Counted from the stretch's first letter, positions 27,980 through 38,499 are shown. The stretch is DNA of 64,000 bases from Candidatus Kinetoplastibacterium crithidii (GCA_027557655.1 CP064915.1:310001-374000), one strand, 5' to 3'. The notes: generated from the sequence alone by a model not told the origin. Translations and numbers: made by a program.

Positions 27980-28886
27980 TTTTAAAGATATTAAAACGTT
28001 TAAATATATTTATATCTTTGTGAATCAGATATTCTTTACATTTCTCAGTACCTAAAAGTACTAGATTTATGTCATTTTTTGGTAATTTATTGCTTTTCGA
28101 TAAAGTTTTAAATAAATTTTCTAGATTTTTAAATTCATTGATCCACATATCATAGTCCAAGCTTCTAGAAGCTTCATGTAATTTTGTAAATAATATATCC
28201 GGTTTTTGTTGTTTCGGACTCCAATATTTTGCACCACCATAAAGCCATAAAAAGTTTATTGGTTTTAATCCTCGACTTTCCCTACATATATTTACCTTAT
28301 GATTATGGAAGAACATTTGTACTTCATTTAGTAATTTATTTAATTGCAATATTTCTATTTTAATATGTGAAAAAACATTGATTTTTTTTTCAAAGATGAA
28401 ATAGGGGCTTAGGGAGATTTGATGAAAACTGTCTGGTAAAAATATACGCCATCTTTGTGGTGAAATAAATTCAATTTTAAACTTATAATCATGTAAGATA
28501 TGTTTTATGCTATCTAATAAACATAAACTTTCTGCATATTCTAAATTTGTATTGTATGGGTTCGATAAGCTAATTCCAGATGTATTAATTTCTATATTTA
28601 ATAATTCTAGTAGCCATATTGGGTAATTATCTTGTTTTTCAAAATTTGTGAAAAATGGACCTAAAGCAGAACTTATTGTTTGATTATCATTAGGAATAAA
28701 TCCTGTATTTTTAATTTGCCATGCTTCAAAAGCAGTGCAACCATAGTTTAGTGATTGATCATCTATATAATTTATAGAGGCATGTTGAAGCCATTTAAAA
28801 ATATATGGAGTTTCTTTTTTTATAATGTTATTAATATTGATATTAAATTTATTTGGAGGAAAAAAACCAGGTATTACAATAAGCAT
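27963..28886 (-). CDS. RpfE-like / phosphoglycerate mutase-like protein
   Basis: A 307-residue protein. The clearest motif is LNEVQMFFHNHKVN, followed by CRESRGLKPINFLWLYGGA, which matches the betaproteobacterial regulatory RpfE family, often annotated as cofactor-independent phosphoglycerate mutase-like. The N-terminus MLIVIPGFFPP also fits that family. The function is not established: no complete phosphoglycerate mutase metal site can be seen. It lies directly upstream of recJ and overlaps it by 17 bases, a conserved pairing in Bordetella-like genomes. It starts divergently from lolC. Confidence 0.72.
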   Translation of the reverse strand: MLIVIPGFFPPNKFNININNIIKKETPYIFKWLQHASINYIDDQSLNYGCTAFEAWQIKNTGFIPNDNQTISSALGPFFTNFEKQDNYPIWLLELLNIEINTSGISLSNPYNTNLEYAESLCLLDSIKHILHDYKFKIEFISPQRWRIFLPDSFHQISLSPYFIFEKKINVFSHIKIEILQLNKLLNEVQMFFHNHKVNICRESRGLKPINFLWLYGGAKYWSPKQQKPDILFTKLHEASRSLDYDMWINEFKNLENLFKTLSKSNKLPKNDINLVLLGTEKCKEYLIHKDINIFKRFNIFKNELFL

Positions 28887-28964
28887 TTTATTCTTTGTAT
28901 GATATATTTTATTAGTATCTTCGTATTATTATATTTTTAACTTTATTGGTAGTAGATTGTGTTT

Positions 28965-30230
28965 ATGATGCCTTATGAAGTTTGGTTAGCTATTAAGTAT
29001 AGTGGTTTATTAAATTTTAAGAACAAAAAAAATAAAATAATATCCTTCATTACTACAACTTCTATTTTAGGTATAGCTATTGGAGTAGCTGCTTTAATTG
29101 TAATACTGTCTGTAATGAATGGTTTTCAAAAGGAAGTTCGCAATAGAATGTTAGATATAATTCCTCATATGGAAATTTCTGTTCCAGGGGTAGATTATAA
29201 TACTTTTATGAGTTCTTATAAAAAATTTAAATCATTAATTGATAAAGATTCAAATATAGAATCTAGTGCATCTTTCTCTTTATCACAAGCAATAATAATA
29301 AAAGATTCTAATATAGTTGGCGTACAGATTCAAGGAATTGATACTGATTTTATCAATGTGTATAGATTAGATAAAAATCTATTTTGTGGTGACCTAAAAT
29401 CTTTAAAAGATAATAAATTTGGTGTGATAATAGGTTTGGAATTATCAAAATTAATAAATGCAAACATTGGTGATAGTATTGCGATTTTAGCACCTAATGC
29501 ATCTTCAAATATTATTGGTTTTACGCCTAGTTTAAAACAATTCATAGTACAGGGTATATTTTCATCAGGGTATTATGAATATGATGCCAATATGGCATTC
29601 ATTAATATTAATGATGCAAATAATTTTTTCTTAAACAATACGAAGAATGGCATAAGATTCTGTGTCAAGGATATTTACTCTACTCATATAAGTATTAAAA
29701 ACATAAGAAGTATTTTGCCTGATTATTTTTCTGTAGAGGACTGGTCTAATACTAATAAATTTTGGTTTAACGCAGTGCAAACAGAGAAAAGGATGATGTT
29801 TTTAATACTATCTGTTGTTATAGCTATTGCTTCATTTAATTTATTCTCATCTTTAACGATGTTAGTATCTGAAAAAAAATATGATATTGCTATCATGAGG
29901 ACATTTGGTGTTAGTCACATAAATATTTCTTTAATATTTTTATTAACCGGTTTAATTATAGGTTTAGTTGGAACGATTATTGGTGTTATATCTGGAATTA
30001 TAATGACACATAACATAGACCTAATTGTTAGATTACTTGAGAAAATATTTATGGTCAATTTTTTTCCAGTAGATTTATATGTTATAGGTAAATTACCATA
30101 TTATATAAATTATTTTGATATATTAAATATTGCTATTGTATCAATCTCCCTATCTCTTATAGCAACTATATATCCTAGTATTAAATCATCAAAATATATC
30201 CCTGCAAGGGTTTTGAACAATGTCAGATAA
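28965..30230 (+). CDS. lolC: Lipoprotein-releasing ABC transporter permease (LolC/E family)
   Basis: About 421 residues with one N-terminal span (TTSILGIAIGVAALIVILSVM, residues near 28-50), a large periplasmic domain, and three C-terminal spans: FtsX/MacB topology. MNGFQKEVRNRML is typical of LolC/E. It extracts outer-membrane lipoproteins from the inner membrane for LolA. Candidate starts are GTG 28959, ATG 28965 and ATG 28968; homologues begin MPYE, so 28968 is equally possible. Only one permease gene is present, as in LolF-type systems. It overlaps lolD by 11 bases. Confidence 0.92.
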   Translation: MMPYEVWLAIKYSGLLNFKNKKNKIISFITTTSILGIAIGVAALIVILSVMNGFQKEVRNRMLDIIPHMEISVPGVDYNTFMSSYKKFKSLIDKDSNIESSASFSLSQAIIIKDSNIVGVQIQGIDTDFINVYRLDKNLFCGDLKSLKDNKFGVIIGLELSKLINANIGDSIAILAPNASSNIIGFTPSLKQFIVQGIFSSGYYEYDANMAFININDANNFFLNNTKNGIRFCVKDIYSTHISIKNIRSILPDYFSVEDWSNTNKFWFNAVQTEKRMMFLILSVVIAIASFNLFSSLTMLVSEKKYDIAIMRTFGVSHINISLIFLLTGLIIGLVGTIIGVISGIIMTHNIDLIVRLLEKIFMVNFFPVDLYVIGKLPYYINYFDILNIAIVSISLSLIATIYPSIKSSKYIPARVLNNVR

Positions 30231-30909
30231 GAAGAATTATATAATTAAAGCAGATAATATTTGTAAAAATTATTATGATCAAAATGGAAAAATTGAGGTA
30301 TTAAAAAATATAGACTTTTATCTTAACACTTCTGAAATTGTAGTTATAATGGGATCTTCTGGTTCTGGCAAGAGTACTTTATTACATATACTTGGTTTAT
30401 TAGATACAGCATCTAGTGGTCAATTAATTATTAATAACCTAAACACTTCTATTTTATCAGAGAATCAGAAATGTAATTTACGTAATAGAAATCTTGGTTT
30501 TATATATCAATCACATAATCTTTTACCAGAGTTATCTGTTGTGGATAATGTTTCAATGCCATTAATCATAAGACGATATAGGTATGATCAAGCACGCTTA
30601 GAGGCTAATTTGATAATTAATTCTATTGGTTTAAATTCTAAACAAGATAGTATGATTTATAATTTATCAGGAGGTGAGCGTCAAAGAGTCGCTATAGCTA
30701 GATCAATTATTACAAATCCTGATTGTATTTTGGCTGATGAACCAACTGGAAATTTAGATAAGAAGAATGCTTATAAAATATTTGATTTATTTATTAAGCT
30801 AAAAAATGAATTTAATTCTTCTTTTATAATAGTTACGCACGATGTTGAATTAATGTCTATCGCAGATAGAAAGTTTCTTATGAAAGATGGTGGCTTATTA
30901 AGGATCTAA
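30220..30909 (+). CDS. lolD: Lipoprotein-releasing ABC transporter ATPase
   Basis: A 229-residue ABC ATPase with Walker A GSSGSGKST, signature LSGGERQRVAIARS, Walker B CILADEPTGNLD and the switch His in IVTHD. It powers lipoprotein release by the LolC/E permease. The 11-base overlap with lolC implies translational coupling. It is followed at 6 bases by tatD. Its retention means outer-membrane lipoproteins are still sorted. Confidence 0.95.
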   Translation: MSDKKNYIIKADNICKNYYDQNGKIEVLKNIDFYLNTSEIVVIMGSSGSGKSTLLHILGLLDTASSGQLIINNLNTSILSENQKCNLRNRNLGFIYQSHNLLPELSVVDNVSMPLIIRRYRYDQARLEANLIINSIGLNSKQDSMIYNLSGGERQRVAIARSIITNPDCILADEPTGNLDKKNAYKIFDLFIKLKNEFNSSFIIVTHDVELMSIADRKFLMKDGGLLRI

Positions 30910-30915
30910 TATTAT

Positions 30916-31716
30916 ATGTTTTTAGTAGATACACATTGCCATTTGGATGATTATCGATTCGATAAATATAGGTCTTTAATTATTAGAGAAGCCTTTTATA
31001 AAGGAATTAAAAAGATTATTGTTCCATCTGTTTCTGTAAATAATTTTGATAAGGTATCTAGTTTATCTATAAACCAAGGATTGTTTTATACACTAGGAAT
31101 ACATCCTATGAGCATTAGTCAAGAAAATTTTGATAATGATTTATTGGTTTTATATAATTATGTAAAGCATTCTAAGAACACTCATACTAATTTCGTTGGC
31201 ATTGGAGAAATAGGGTTAGATTTTTATTATTCTATGGATGATCGTTATGTTGATCTGCAAAAGAAATTTTTTATAGAGCAGTTACATATTGCAGAAGAAT
31301 TTTCTTTACCTGTTATTCTTCACGCAAGAAAATCTCATGATGTTATGTTGAAAATATTAAGATCAAGAAAAAAAATATCTGGGGGAATAATTCATGCATT
31401 TAATGGCAGTTACCAACAGGCTAATTGTTTTATAAAATTAGGTTTTTTATTAGGGGTAGGAGGTTCAATTACTTATAAAAAACATTCAAAAATTAGACAA
31501 AATGCATTAGATATTTCTTTAGAGAATTTAGTTCTTGAAACAGATTCTCCCTATATGGAACCATGTTGGAAATCTTCTTATGATTGGAGTATAAATAGTC
31601 CATGCGAATTGTTTAAGATTGCGCTAGAGCTTTCTGATATCAAAAAGTGTAGTATTGATAAAATCATTGGATGTACAACTCAAAATATACTTAGAATAAT
31701 TCCTCAAATGACCTAA
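30916..31716 (+). CDS. tatD: TatD-family metal-dependent hydrolase
   Basis: A 266-residue TIM-barrel hydrolase. Metal-binding motifs are DTHCHLDDYRFD at residues 5-16, GIGEIGLDFYY, ILHARKSH, HAFNG and LETDSPYMEP. TatD proteins are Mg-dependent DNases/exonucleases with a 3'-5' activity on single strands. It could be YcfH/YjjV-like rather than strict TatD. It sits in the lolC-lolD-tatD-PHP run. Confidence 0.92.
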   Translation: MFLVDTHCHLDDYRFDKYRSLIIREAFYKGIKKIIVPSVSVNNFDKVSSLSINQGLFYTLGIHPMSISQENFDNDLLVLYNYVKHSKNTHTNFVGIGEIGLDFYYSMDDRYVDLQKKFFIEQLHIAEEFSLPVILHARKSHDVMLKILRSRKKISGGIIHAFNGSYQQANCFIKLGFLLGVGGSITYKKHSKIRQNALDISLENLVLETDSPYMEPCWKSSYDWSINSPCELFKIALELSDIKKCSIDKIIGCTTQNILRIIPQMT

Positions 31717-31729
31717 AAAATAACATCTA

Positions 31730-32584
31730 GTGAATATAAAATTGAATAATAATTTATTGGTTGATCTTCATTGTCATTCGAATGTATCAGATGGTTTATT
31801 ATCTCCTAAGGATGTGGCGTATGCAGTTCATTATTCTAATATAAGCAAATGGTCATTAACTGATCATGATACTATTGCTGGTTTATCAGAAGCACGGCAG
31901 GAATCAAAAAAATTAAGTCTTGATTTTATAAATGGGGTTGAAATTTCTGCTGATTGGAAAGGAAGAACTATACATATAATAGGATTATATGTTGACTATG
32001 ATAATAATGGTTTACTAGAAGGTTTAAAAAATAATATTAATTTTAGGAAAGCAAGAGCATTTAATATTGTTAAGCATTTGGATAGTTTAGGATTTTATGG
32101 ATCTGAAAGTGTTCTTTATTCTCGATTAAATAATAAGCTAGGAATAGTAGGCAGACTTCATTTTGCTAGATTTTTAGTTGAAAGTGGTTATTGTCAAAGT
32201 ATTAATAAAGTTTTTCTAAAATATTTATCTGATGACCTGTTTAATAATTCTGACATGGGGTATGCTCCTTTGCAGGATGTGATCTTATGGATTAAGAATG
32301 CAGGAGGTATAGCTGTAATGGCTCATCCTTTAAATTATAAATTCTCAAATCAAGAACTTAATAAACTTATGGAGAGATTTGCCGATTTAGGAGGTGAATG
32401 CATTGAAATCCCATTATTTCCAAACCATAGAAACTATGAATTAATTCTCTATTTAATTAAAAAATATAATTTTTATATATCATGTGGATCAGACTTTCAT
32501 TCATTTAAAGACAATTTAATAACAAAAGAAAAGTTTTCTAAAATACCAAGAGACTTAAAGAAAGTATGGTGTGATTTTTTGTGA
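31730..32584 (+). CDS. PHP-domain phosphoesterase (RNase AM / TrpH-like)
   Basis: A 284-residue PHP protein. The metal site motifs are LLVDLHCHSNVSDG, WSLTDHDTIAG, NGVEISADWKGRTIHIIG, AVMAHPLNY and SCGSDFHS. The family includes E. coli YciV (RNase AM), a 5'-3' exoribonuclease that matures 5S and other rRNA 5' ends and also acts on pAp. The start is GTG 31730 with a poor ribosome site. It follows tatD after 13 bases. The family call is solid; the exact substrate is inferred. Confidence 0.88.
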   Translation: MNIKLNNNLLVDLHCHSNVSDGLLSPKDVAYAVHYSNISKWSLTDHDTIAGLSEARQESKKLSLDFINGVEISADWKGRTIHIIGLYVDYDNNGLLEGLKNNINFRKARAFNIVKHLDSLGFYGSESVLYSRLNNKLGIVGRLHFARFLVESGYCQSINKVFLKYLSDDLFNNSDMGYAPLQDVILWIKNAGGIAVMAHPLNYKFSNQELNKLMERFADLGGECIEIPLFPNHRNYELILYLIKKYNFYISCGSDFHSFKDNLITKEKFSKIPRDLKKVWCDFL

Positions 32585-32751
32585 AAATTATTATTATGGT
32601 ATTAATAATTTTCTTGTTAAATTGATTATTTTGCTATATCTTATGAATAAAGTTATCTATTTCAATAAGTAGATAGTCATTCCTACAATTACAATCTTTT
32701 GCATGTTTTTGTCAGTAATGATTGTTTAGTTTGCTTTTAGGATATATCGTC

Positions 32752-35700
32752 GTGCTAATAGTTCAAAATTTTTCAGGTTCGTCTGCTATTTCTGATTTTC
32801 GTCGTCAAAATCTATTGGCTAAGCTGGGTGCTTTTGGTATTAAATTATCAAACATAGATGCTTATTATGAACATTTTGTATATTTAGAGCGTTCTTTAGA
32901 GGACAGTGAAAATTGTATTTTGTCAAAATTATTGGAATATGGTTCTATAGATTTTTCTAAATCATCTGATAATTATAAAATAGAACTATTGGTAATTCCT
33001 CGTCTAGGAACAGTTTCTCCGTGGTCTAGTAAAGCTACAGATATAGCTCATAACTGTGGTTTGAGTGTTGTCAAAAGAATTGAAAGAGGTATCAAATATA
33101 TTCTTTCTTATAAAGAACCTTTAGTTGATGATCAACTTCCTAAAGAAGCACTAGATACATTATTGGATTTTATACATGATTGTATGACAGAAAGTGTTGT
33201 TAATGTTGATTTTGATCCAAAGCTTTTATTTAATAATACAGAAAAAAAAGATCTAAAGACCATCTCTCTTATAAAAGATGGACGTATTGCTTTGGAAAAA
33301 GCTAATAAGGACTTAGGTCTAGCATTATCTAATGATGAAATCGAGTATCTAGAAAAATCATTCAAGTCTCTTCAAAGGGATCCTACTGATGTGGAATTGA
33401 TAATGTTTGCACAAGCTAATAGTGAACATTGTCGTCATAAGATCTTTAATGCTCAATGGATTATAGATGGGAAACAAAAAAAAGATACTCTATTTGATCT
33501 AATTAAACAAACGCATTATAGTCAACCAGTTGGTACAATAGTAGCTTATTCTGATAATTCAGCTATTATGGAAGGTAGAATTTCTAATAGTTTTCATACA
33601 AACAAATCTTCTATAAATGGTATGTTTGTCTATGGTAGAAATAGTGCTATTTTTCATAATATAATGAAGGTAGAAACTCATAATCATCCAACTGCAATTT
33701 CTCCTTTTCAAGGAGCTGCTACTGGTTCCGGAGGAGAAATAAGAGATGAAGGTGCAACTGGTCGTGGTTCTAAACCTAAAGTAGGTCTTACTGGTTTTTC
33801 TGTTTCGCATTTGAGATTTGAAGATAATATACGTCAGTGGGAGGATGATTACTATAGTATACCTTCTCGCATGGCATCACCTTTATCTATAATGGTTGAT
33901 GCTCCATTAGGTAGTGCTTCATTCAATAATGAATTTGGTCGACCTAGTGTTTTAGGTTATTTTAGATCATTTGAGCAAACTATAGATAATATTCATTGGG
34001 GTTATCACAAACCAATAATGTTGTCTGGTGGTCTAGGTATTATAGATTCTAGATTAAGTAAGAAAAAAAGTATACCTGAGGGAGCCTTGTTGATCCAATT
34101 AGGGGGACCAGGTTTTCGTATAGGAATGGGTGGAGGAGCAGCCTCTAGTATTACTATAGGTAGTAATACAGCAGAGTTAGATTTTGATTCAGTTCAAAGA
34201 GGGAACCCAGAAATAGAAAGAAGAGCTCAAGAAGTTATAGATAGATGTTGGCAACAAGGCGATAATAATCCTATATTATCTATTCATGATGTAGGGGCTG
34301 GTGGATTATCTAATGCTTTTCCAGAGTTGATAAATGATTCTAAAATGGGAGCTATATTTAATTTAAATAAAATTCCAGTAGAAGAGTATGGGATGTCTCC
34401 TGCTGAAATATGGACTAATGAGTCGCAGGAAAGATACGTGTTAGCTATTTTACCTGATAGTCTAAAAAAATTTGATGAGATAGCAGTTAGAGAACGTTGT
34501 CCTTATTCAGTTGTAGGAATAGCCATTAATGATAGACATTTATATCTTATAGATGGTAATGATGCTGATTTTGATATGAATGGTTTATTAAATATAGCCA
34601 AATCAGAAAATGTCAAAAAACACCCGGTAGATCTGCCTCTTGATATTATTTTAGGAAAATCGCCGCGTTTGATTCGTGATGTTAAAAGTTATAATCATAG
34701 AAGTGATGTTGTAAAATTTGATAATATGGTCTTGTCAGATGCTATATCTAGGGTTTTAAGTCACCCTACCGTATCTAGTAAATCATTTCTTATTACAATA
34801 GGTGATCGTTCAGTAGGTGCTTTAGTTGCTCGTGACCAAATGGTTGGTCCATGGCAGGTGCCAGTTGCTGATTGTGCGGTGTCATTGGCAAGTTATGATA
34901 GTTTTTTTGGTGAGGCAATGTCAATAGGTGAGCGAGCTCCTATTGCAGTAATTAGTCCTGCAGCCTCTGTTCGTTTGGCAGTTTCTGAAGCTTTAACCAA
35001 TTTAGTAGCTTCTGATGTAGAAAAAATAGAAGATATAAAATTGTCTGCTAATTGGATGGCTGATTGTAGTAGTAGTGGCATTCAAGATGCTAATCTCTAC
35101 CAGGCTGTTTCGGCTGTTAGTAAATTTTGTAAAGAACTTGGCCTTTCTATACCTGTTGGAAAAGATTCTTTATCTATGAAAACAATTACAGATGATGGAA
35201 AATATATTGTTTCACCAATATCTTTGGTTGTTTCTGCTTTTTCTCCTGTTAAAGATGTTCGTAAGACGTTAACACCTCAATTAATCAAAAATATTGATAG
35301 TAAATTAATTTATATAGATTTAGGTTTTTCTAAAAATAGGATTGGTGGTTCTATATTAGCGCAAGTTTATGGTCAATTTGGTGACATAGTGCCTGATATG
35401 GATGATCCTGATAAATTGCAATGCTTCTTTTATGCGATAAGACATCTTGCTAATGAAGACATGATATTAGCTTATCATGATAGATCAGATGGTGGGTTGT
35501 TTACAACTATAGTAGAAATGTCTTTTGCTGGACATATTGGGGTTTCTATAAATTTGGATAATTTAATAACTGGTTCTCTGGATAATGAAAATCTTATAAA
35601 AACTTTATTTTCTGAAGAGTTAGGAGCTGTAATTCAAGTTGATAATAAAGTTTATGATTATGTTATTAATTGTTTTGAAAAAAATAATATTTCTAACTAT

Positions 35701-36726
35701 TGCCATACAATAGGTTCAGTAAATACATCTGATATTATCGAAATAAGTCATAATAGTTCTTCTCTATGGAAACAGAATCGTTCCGATTTAGGAATAATAT
35801 GGAGTGATGTAAGTTATCGAATTTCATCTATAAGAGATAATCCTTCTTGTGCTTCTGAAGAGTTAGATTTATGGAAAGATGTTAATGATCCAGGTCTTAA
35901 CCCAGTATTATATTTTGATCCAAATATTGATATTTCTGCTCCATATATAAATAAAAATGTCCGTCCTAAAATTGCTATTTTGAGAGAACAGGGATGTAAT
36001 AGTCATGTGGAAATGGCTTGGGCTTTTGATCAAGCAGGTTTTTCTTCTATAGATGTACATATGACTGATTTATTAAATAAGAGCATAAATCTTTCTGAAA
36101 TGCAAGGTTTAGTAGCTGTAGGTGGTTTTAGTTATGGCGATGTTTTAGGAGCAGGTGAGGGTTGGGCCCGAACAATTTTATTTAATAGTTTTTTATATGA
36201 TCAGTTTTCTGATTTCTTTGCCAATAAGAATAGTTTTTCGCTTGGGGTATGTAATGGTTGTCAAATGATGAGTTCATTATCAACTATAATTCCTGGAGCT
36301 TTGAATTGGCCTAAATTTACAAGAAATAAATCAGAAAAATATGAGTCTCGTTTATCAACTATTAAGATAATATCTTCTCCATCAATATTTTTCTCAGGAA
36401 TGGAAAATTCTAGAATTCCTATTGTTGTTGCTCATGGGGAAGGATATGCTGATTTTTCTAAACATGGCAATATCGATCTTGTTAATACGTCAGCTTATTT
36501 TGTAAATAATTATGGTGATATGACAGAGTCTTATCCCCTTAATCCAAATGGCAGTCCAAAAGGAATAACAGCTGTTACAACAGATGACGGTAGATGTACT
36601 ATAATGATGCCTCATCCAGAAAGAGTTTCTCGTAATGTTTTATTTTCTTGGCATCCATCAGAATGGGTAGAAAATTATAGTCCATGGATGCGCATGTTTA
36701 GAAATGCACGAGCATGGCTTGGGTAA
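32752..36726 (+). CDS. purL: Phosphoribosylformylglycinamidine synthase
   Basis: A 1324-residue single-chain PurL. The synthetase half contains QANSEHCRHKIFNA, ETHNHPTAISPFQGAATGSGG, GSKPKVGL and HDVGAGGLSNAFPELI. The C-terminal glutaminase domain has LGVCNGCQMMS (nucleophile Cys) and MPHPERV. It converts FGAR to FGAM with glutamine and ATP, step 4 of de novo purine synthesis. I place the start at GTG 32752, with AGGA upstream; the open frame extends to a TTG at 32722. Full length. It stands alone, ending in a terminator shared with yicC. Confidence 0.96.
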   Translation: MLIVQNFSGSSAISDFRRQNLLAKLGAFGIKLSNIDAYYEHFVYLERSLEDSENCILSKLLEYGSIDFSKSSDNYKIELLVIPRLGTVSPWSSKATDIAHNCGLSVVKRIERGIKYILSYKEPLVDDQLPKEALDTLLDFIHDCMTESVVNVDFDPKLLFNNTEKKDLKTISLIKDGRIALEKANKDLGLALSNDEIEYLEKSFKSLQRDPTDVELIMFAQANSEHCRHKIFNAQWIIDGKQKKDTLFDLIKQTHYSQPVGTIVAYSDNSAIMEGRISNSFHTNKSSINGMFVYGRNSAIFHNIMKVETHNHPTAISPFQGAATGSGGEIRDEGATGRGSKPKVGLTGFSVSHLRFEDNIRQWEDDYYSIPSRMASPLSIMVDAPLGSASFNNEFGRPSVLGYFRSFEQTIDNIHWGYHKPIMLSGGLGIIDSRLSKKKSIPEGALLIQLGGPGFRIGMGGGAASSITIGSNTAELDFDSVQRGNPEIERRAQEVIDRCWQQGDNNPILSIHDVGAGGLSNAFPELINDSKMGAIFNLNKIPVEEYGMSPAEIWTNESQERYVLAILPDSLKKFDEIAVRERCPYSVVGIAINDRHLYLIDGNDADFDMNGLLNIAKSENVKKHPVDLPLDIILGKSPRLIRDVKSYNHRSDVVKFDNMVLSDAISRVLSHPTVSSKSFLITIGDRSVGALVARDQMVGPWQVPVADCAVSLASYDSFFGEAMSIGERAPIAVISPAASVRLAVSEALTNLVASDVEKIEDIKLSANWMADCSSSGIQDANLYQAVSAVSKFCKELGLSIPVGKDSLSMKTITDDGKYIVSPISLVVSAFSPVKDVRKTLTPQLIKNIDSKLIYIDLGFSKNRIGGSILAQVYGQFGDIVPDMDDPDKLQCFFYAIRHLANEDMILAYHDRSDGGLFTTIVEMSFAGHIGVSINLDNLITGSLDNENLIKTLFSEELGAVIQVDNKVYDYVINCFEKNNISNYCHTIGSVNTSDIIEISHNSSSLWKQNRSDLGIIWSDVSYRISSIRDNPSCASEELDLWKDVNDPGLNPVLYFDPNIDISAPYINKNVRPKIAILREQGCNSHVEMAWAFDQAGFSSIDVHMTDLLNKSINLSEMQGLVAVGGFSYGDVLGAGEGWARTILFNSFLYDQFSDFFANKNSFSLGVCNGCQMMSSLSTIIPGALNWPKFTRNKSEKYESRLSTIKIISSPSIFFSGMENSRIPIVVAHGEGYADFSKHGNIDLVNTSAYFVNNYGDMTESYPLNPNGSPKGITAVTTDDGRCTIMMPHPERVSRNVLFSWHPSEWVENYSPWMRMFRNARAWLG

Positions 36727-36736
36727 TAATTTTTGC

Positions 36737-36781
36737 AAAAAAAAACATCATTGATTTATTTCGTTTAATGATGTTTTTTTT
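36737..36781. terminator. Bidirectional terminator between purL and yicC
   Basis: CATCATT (36746-36752) pairs with AATGATG (36767-36773), and the stem continues through an A-tract and matching T-tract on either side, giving about 15 bp with a 14-base loop. A/T tracts flank both sides, so it can act for both convergent genes. Confidence 0.85.
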
Positions 36782-36786
36782 ATTTT

Positions 36787-37683
36787 TTATTCTATATTTT
36801 GTGATTGTTCTCTTATTTTATCTATTAATAATTTTATTTCGATAGCAAGATGCGATATCTCTGTAGCATTAGTTTTTGACCCTATTGTATTTATTTCTCT
36901 ATTCATTTCTTGAGTTAAATATTCTATTTTTTTTCCTAAACTGCCTTTTTCCTCGTTTATTGTTTTTCGCATTTCTTTCAAATGTATATTTAGCCTTTCT
37001 ATTTCTTCTGAAATATCAACTTTTAAAACATTAGAAATTATTTCCTGAATAAACTTATCTTTGATTTCTTGATTATCAAATTTGTTAGATAATATTTCTA
37101 TAAAATTTTTTTCTATTTTTTTAAATAACTTGTTTTTGAAAAAGTCAATACTGGATTTTGAATTTAGTTCTATATATTTTAGTATTTCTCCAATATCATT
37201 TATATAATTTAGAATTATTTTTAAAAGATCTTCTCCTTCTCTTTTTCGATCCTTTTTTAAGTTATTAATAGCTATTATAATTGATTCAAAAATTATATTT
37301 TCATTTAAAGAACATGAAGTATTTATTATGTGATCCTTATTTTTATAGAAAAGGTTAATAAGCTCTGCTGATGTAGGAGTTCTAATATCAGGCATTTCTT
37401 GTTTTATAAGTAATATTTTATTAGAAATATTACTTATAAATTCCTGGAATGAATAATCTATTATATTTTTGTTTGATTGTTTAATTATTTTTATTTCAAT
37501 TTTTCCTCTTGATATATTTGTTATTATTAGATTTCTGATATTTTTTTCTAGACTTTTATATTCTTCTAAAATATTCATTTTAATGTCTAAAAATCTATTA
37601 TTAAAACTTCGTATTTCAATAGATAAGATTTCATCTTCATTAATATCTATTTGTGAACAACCAAAACCTGTCATACTATTCAT
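36787..37683 (-). CDS. yicC: YicC-family endoribonuclease-like protein
   Basis: A 298-residue protein beginning MNSMTGFGCSQI with EIRSFNNRFLDIK and a ISRGKIEIKI block, the YicC N-terminal signature. The C-terminus has the DUF1732 pattern EEIERLNIHLKEMR and FLTQEMNREINTIGSKTN-like text (here YLTQEMNREINTIGSK). E. coli YicC is an endoribonuclease. It is normally next to gmk or rph; here it is divergent from rph, with 85 bases between. Full length. Confidence 0.93.
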   Translation of the reverse strand: MNSMTGFGCSQIDINEDEILSIEIRSFNNRFLDIKMNILEEYKSLEKNIRNLIITNISRGKIEIKIIKQSNKNIIDYSFQEFISNISNKILLIKQEMPDIRTPTSAELINLFYKNKDHIINTSCSLNENIIFESIIIAINNLKKDRKREGEDLLKIILNYINDIGEILKYIELNSKSSIDFFKNKLFKKIEKNFIEILSNKFDNQEIKDKFIQEIISNVLKVDISEEIERLNIHLKEMRKTINEEKGSLGKKIEYLTQEMNREINTIGSKTNATEISHLAIEIKLLIDKIREQSQNIE

Positions 37684-37768
37684 AGTTATAATCTCATTTA
37701 TTAAATAAATATTGATAATATGGTTATATTATCAATATTTATTTAAATATAATAAATTTTAGGATGTT

Positions 37769-38476
37769 ATGATAATTGAACGTTTATTCGGAAGGCCTTT
37801 TGATCAAATTAGACCTTTCAAGATAGTTAAGCAATTTACTAGTAATTCTGATGCCTCAATTTTGATTAGCATGGGAAATACTATAGTTCTTTGTAATGCT
37901 AATGTTTTAGATGGTGTTCCTGACTTTATGAAAGGTACAAATAGTCCTTGGATTACAGCAGAATATAGTATGTTACCAGGTTCAACAAGAACTCGTACAA
38001 CAAGAGAATCAGTAGTAGGAAGACAATCTGGTAGAACACATGAAATACAAAGATTGATTGGTCGTAGTTTAAGAACAGCTTTCGATATAAGATTTAGTGG
38101 TGAATTTACTATTAAATTAGATTGTGATGTGCTACAAGCTGATGGTGGTACAAGATGTGCAAGTATTACAGGATCCTATTTAGCTATTATAGATATTCTT
38201 CCTATTTTATATGAAAAATATTCTATTAGATATGATAAAAAAATAGAGAAAGTAGCAGCCATTTCTGTTGGCCTTATTAATAATAATATATTACTTGATA
38301 TGAACTATGAAGAAGATTCTAATTGTGATGTAGATATGAATGTTGTAATGGATGATAGTGGTAATTTTATCGAAATACAGGTTACAGGAGAAAAAGCAAA
38401 ATTTAATAAAGAAAAACTTGATTTGATGTTATCTACTGCTAGACATGGTATTTTACAATTAATGTCTTATTATTGA
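37769..38476 (+). CDS. rph: Ribonuclease PH
   Basis: A 235-residue phosphorolytic exonuclease. TRTTRESVVGRQSGRTHEIQ holds the RNA- and phosphate-binding arginines, and QADGGTRCASITGSYLA is the second core motif. It trims tRNA 3' ends. Full length (about 238 in E. coli). It is divergent from yicC and followed by folC. The usual downstream rdgB and hemW are not here. Confidence 0.95.
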   Translation: MIIERLFGRPFDQIRPFKIVKQFTSNSDASILISMGNTIVLCNANVLDGVPDFMKGTNSPWITAEYSMLPGSTRTRTTRESVVGRQSGRTHEIQRLIGRSLRTAFDIRFSGEFTIKLDCDVLQADGGTRCASITGSYLAIIDILPILYEKYSIRYDKKIEKVAAISVGLINNNILLDMNYEEDSNCDVDMNVVMDDSGNFIEIQVTGEKAKFNKEKLDLMLSTARHGILQLMSYY

Positions 38477-38499
38477 TAAATATTTTTTGGATCTTTGTT

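Noticed and set aside
32722..32751. Upstream TTG start for purL
   Set aside because: The added residues are not in homologues, and GTG 32752 has AGGA before it.
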